In this document: positions 61,950-64,000 of the stretch, one piece after another
Layout: every line of letters starts with the position of its first letter
Position numbering within the stretch: position 1 is the first letter of the stretch
From: Tolypeutes matacus
Taxonomy: Eukaryota; Chordata; Mammalia; Cingulata; Chlamyphoridae
DNA: 64,000 bases
Direction: 5' to 3'
Assembly (NCBI GenBank): GCA_026826555.1
Contig: JAKSZT010054215.1
Coordinates: forward strand, 26,425,103 to 26,489,102
Notes under the pieces: generated by a model
What the model saw: only the letters and a program-made list of their open reading frames with translations
Database searches by the model: none
What the model was told of the DNA's origin: nothing
Program-made: the position numbers and the translations under genes

Positions 61950-62440
61950 ACTGAGGCAGGCTAGTATAGGGAAAAAAGGAAAGACAAGTCACAGCTGGGA
62001 CCCTGGCAGAGAACATGACCGTGAGGCCCTGCCCAGAAACCCCCCGTGGAAAGGCGACTACTAAGAACAAACCTCGCCAAGACCCTGGCTACAAGGTCCC
62101 ATTTGGAATTCTTTCCGGGGTCAACGGAAAACCCTGGATAACTCCAAACAAAAGACCTTATCATTGGTTCCCTAAGAGCTAACAGGTGGGGCAACCAATC
62201 AGAACAGCAAACAGCTGGGGCTTCTCCCCCAACATTAGGAAAGGGGCAGAGTGAAGAACAGCCTTAATTAAGGCAGCCCCCCACCCACACATCCATATCT
62301 TGGGTATGTACTTATTTCCTTTTCTCTCATTTCTCAACAAACTCTTTACTGGTCTAACGAAAGTTGGCATGTTCTTAAATTCTTTTATGCCACATAGCCA
62401 AGAACTCAGAGGAAGCCAGCATTCCCTGACTTCACTGTGA
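61950..62440 (+). mobile_element. Solo-LTR-like segment of a class I endogenous retrovirus
   Basis: GC-rich island in AT-rich DNA with U3-like content, a CCAAT-type box ('ggcaaccaatcagaac', 62192), 'ttaattaagg' at a TATA-like position (62265), and a C-rich then T-rich R/U5-like part ('ctcatttctcaacaaactc'). No coding region or primer-binding site follows, so it would be a solo LTR. Borders uncertain and no flanking duplication found. The retrocopy at 12788-12936 resembles its R-like part. Confidence 0.55.
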
Positions 62441-62584
62441 TGAAAACAAAAGATAGGATCACATCTGGAAAGGGCCCCAGAGCCTCTTGAGCAAAAGAGG
62501 AAAAGGTTAGAACTGAAGGAACAGGAGAGGGGTGGGGTGCTGAGTCAGGAAAATGGCTGCTCCACCCAACTACAGCCAAGCCCT

Positions 62585-62945
62585 TTAGTTAAAAAAAATA
62601 CTTTTTTCTATTGTGTTAACATATATATAACGTAAAATTTTCCATTTTAACCATTTTTAAGCAAACAATTCAAGGCATTAATTACTTTGACCATGTTGTG
62701 CTTCCTTTACTAAAACTTTTTCATCACCCAAAACAGAAACTCTTTACCCTTTAAGCAAGAAATTCTCATTGCACTCTCCCCTGAACCCCTGCTAACCTCT
62801 AATCTACTTTCTGTCTTTTATGCCTTTGCTTATTCTAGGCATTCCATGTATGGGGAATCATACCATATCTGTCCTTTTGTGGCTGACATTTCATTTCGCC
62901 TAATGTTTTTAAGCTTTTTCCATGTTGTAGCATTCTGCCAAGCTC
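62585..62945 (-). mobile_element. Old L1 3' end, antisense
   Basis: Reversed L1 3' UTR and end of ORF2: 'aacgtaaaattttccatttt', 'ttttaaccatttttaagc', 'tctacttcctgtc'-like and 'ggaatcataccatatctgtc'. Truncated after about 360 bp. Confidence 0.75.
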
Positions 62946-62989
62946 TTGTCAATTGTCTTTGCTGTCCCTATGTCTGTGAGCCTAGTGCC

Positions 62990-63290
62990 CTCTATTATGT
63001 AATCCTTTCTCTTTGTCCTTCTCTTATGTACTGCAATTCATCCTTTAATATCCACATCATTTCTAGGAATCTGCCTGGCCACCCTCTGCAGAGTTATTAT
63101 TCCCTTCACTCTCAAAACTTATGCCATGATGCTTTCTACTCTGTATTGTGATTATTTTAAATGTTCATGATTCCTCAGGGGGCAGCTGGAGAACAGGACT
63201 CTATTTTGTTAAATTTTATAATCCCAAAGTCTAGCCCAATTTCTGGTCCATGGTAGATCATTCATAAATGCTTGAAGTACAACACCTTCC
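62990..63290 (+). mobile_element. L2 3' end, sense, diverged
   Basis: 'aacaggactctattttgtt' followed by 'ctagcccaatttctggtcca' and 'tagatcattcataaatgctt' fits the L2 3' terminus. The segment before 63170 is weaker. Confidence 0.5.
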
Positions 63291-64000
63291 CAAGATTCCT
63301 TTATTCTATTTATATTGGCTATAACAACTATAAATAGAGGGATTTCAAGAATCTAATGACTGTGGGACAAAAATGAAGTTTAAGATCTATTCAAACCCTA
63401 AGATTAGATGAATGAGTAGTTATACAAAAAAAAAATGGCTGTAAAAATATATGGGTATATATCACATCATATATCATGCATAAATAGCCTTGTCTAGTTT
63501 TCACTGTCATAAAAGATATAGAAAAGTGCCTCAGGTATATCACTGAAAATTCCAGGCTCCTGATTTCATTTTCGCTTGGTACCTGAGGGATCCTTGTCTG
63601 TTTTCCCTAAACAGATGTGCCAAATACTTGCTTCTGAGGAAGACGTAGGATACACAACTAACAGAGCACAGGGAGGCTATGAACTTGTTCAAATGGCTGT
63701 TGACTTTCCTCTGACATAGAGAGGAAAATATCTGTCAGTGACTTAGGCTCATTAGGAAACAGAATTCAGCTCAAATGTTTAAATGCAGAGACTTAAAGAG
63801 ACAGTAACGGAAGAGTGGGCTGGAGAAAGAGAAGCACCCCGAGGCTGGCCACAGAGGGAAGTCCTGACCCCTGGTAGATCTGGAGGGGCTAAAGGAGGAA
63901 GAGTGGTTCCCATCCTGAGACCACGGGGAGCAGGAGCCTGAAACGGGTCCTGAGACATAGCCGTAGTCACGGAGGGCACGGCTGCTGTGGAGACACAGTA
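63291..64000. other. Unassigned, GC-richer towards the window end
   Basis: From about 63730 the sequence becomes GC-rich ('cacggagggcacggctgctg'). It may be the start of a repeat or LTR cut by the window edge; no ORF or motif supports a gene. Confidence 0.3.

Noticed and set aside
61950..62440. CpG-island-type promoter of a host gene
   Set aside because: The CCAAT box and GC content are better explained by an LTR, and no gene follows downstream.

Overview
This is a vertebrate nuclear window, and the repeats point to a xenarthran mammal, most likely an armadillo (Dasypus-type). The main evidence is a set of at least nine insertions headed by a tRNA-like module (A box near 'tggctcaagNggtt', B box 'ggttcgatcccc', conserved 'cctcc' end, A-rich tail). 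I recognise this as the armadillo DAS-SINE family. Xenarthran-style L1 3' UTRs support the same reading, together with mammal-wide MIR, L2, MER5A-type and MaLR fossils. The base composition is AT-rich and the open frames are short. I find no exon, promoter, tRNA, rRNA or CRISPR that I can support as a host gene. Nearly every open frame is either noise or a broken L1 frame, so the window reads as intergenic or deep intronic DNA built largely from retrotransposon layers.

Layout: 1-8.9 kb is mostly unique AT-rich DNA with old fragments: an antisense L1 5' end, an L1 3' end, a hAT-like element and an antisense L2. A near full-length but dead sense L1 (L1-A) occupies 8.89-15.87 kb. It is interrupted by three SINEs, a short LTR-derived retrocopy, a small L1 3' end and one unidentified insert, and it contains a perfect 62-bp inverted repeat. 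At 17.7-19.0 kb lie antisense L1 3' UTR pieces. At 22.2-26.3 kb a composite SINE is followed by an antisense L1 (L1-C) carrying two dimeric SINEs in opposite orientations. At 29-41 kb there are MIRs, a twin-primed L1 tail, a SINE/L1 chimera, a very clean monomeric SINE and an antisense MaLR LTR. At 43.5-47.3 kb there is an L1/HAL1 ORF1 remnant, a second MaLR-like LTR and a MER5A-like element. At 49.36-53.92 kb a target-site-flanked, internally deleted L1 (L1-B) keeps a 5' UTR made of two 397-bp monomers and an ORF1 remnant, lacks the ORF2 endonuclease and reverse transcriptase core, and ends in a triplicated 3' UTR. At 55-64 kb there are L2 pieces, another L1 tail with a 17-bp perfect duplication, a palindromic DNA-transposon fossil and a solo-LTR-like segment.

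There is no gene network to describe; the biology is that of retrotransposons. The pieces of interest are a candidate non-autonomous 'half-L1' (L1-B), L1 UTRs built from tandem units, two alternative 3' ends in one L1 family, and insertions that record L1 machinery acting on other RNAs (a SINE/L1 chimera and a retroposed LTR R-region-like transcript). Family names come from recall of consensus motifs, not from a database search, so boundaries are approximate unless a target-site duplication fixes them.
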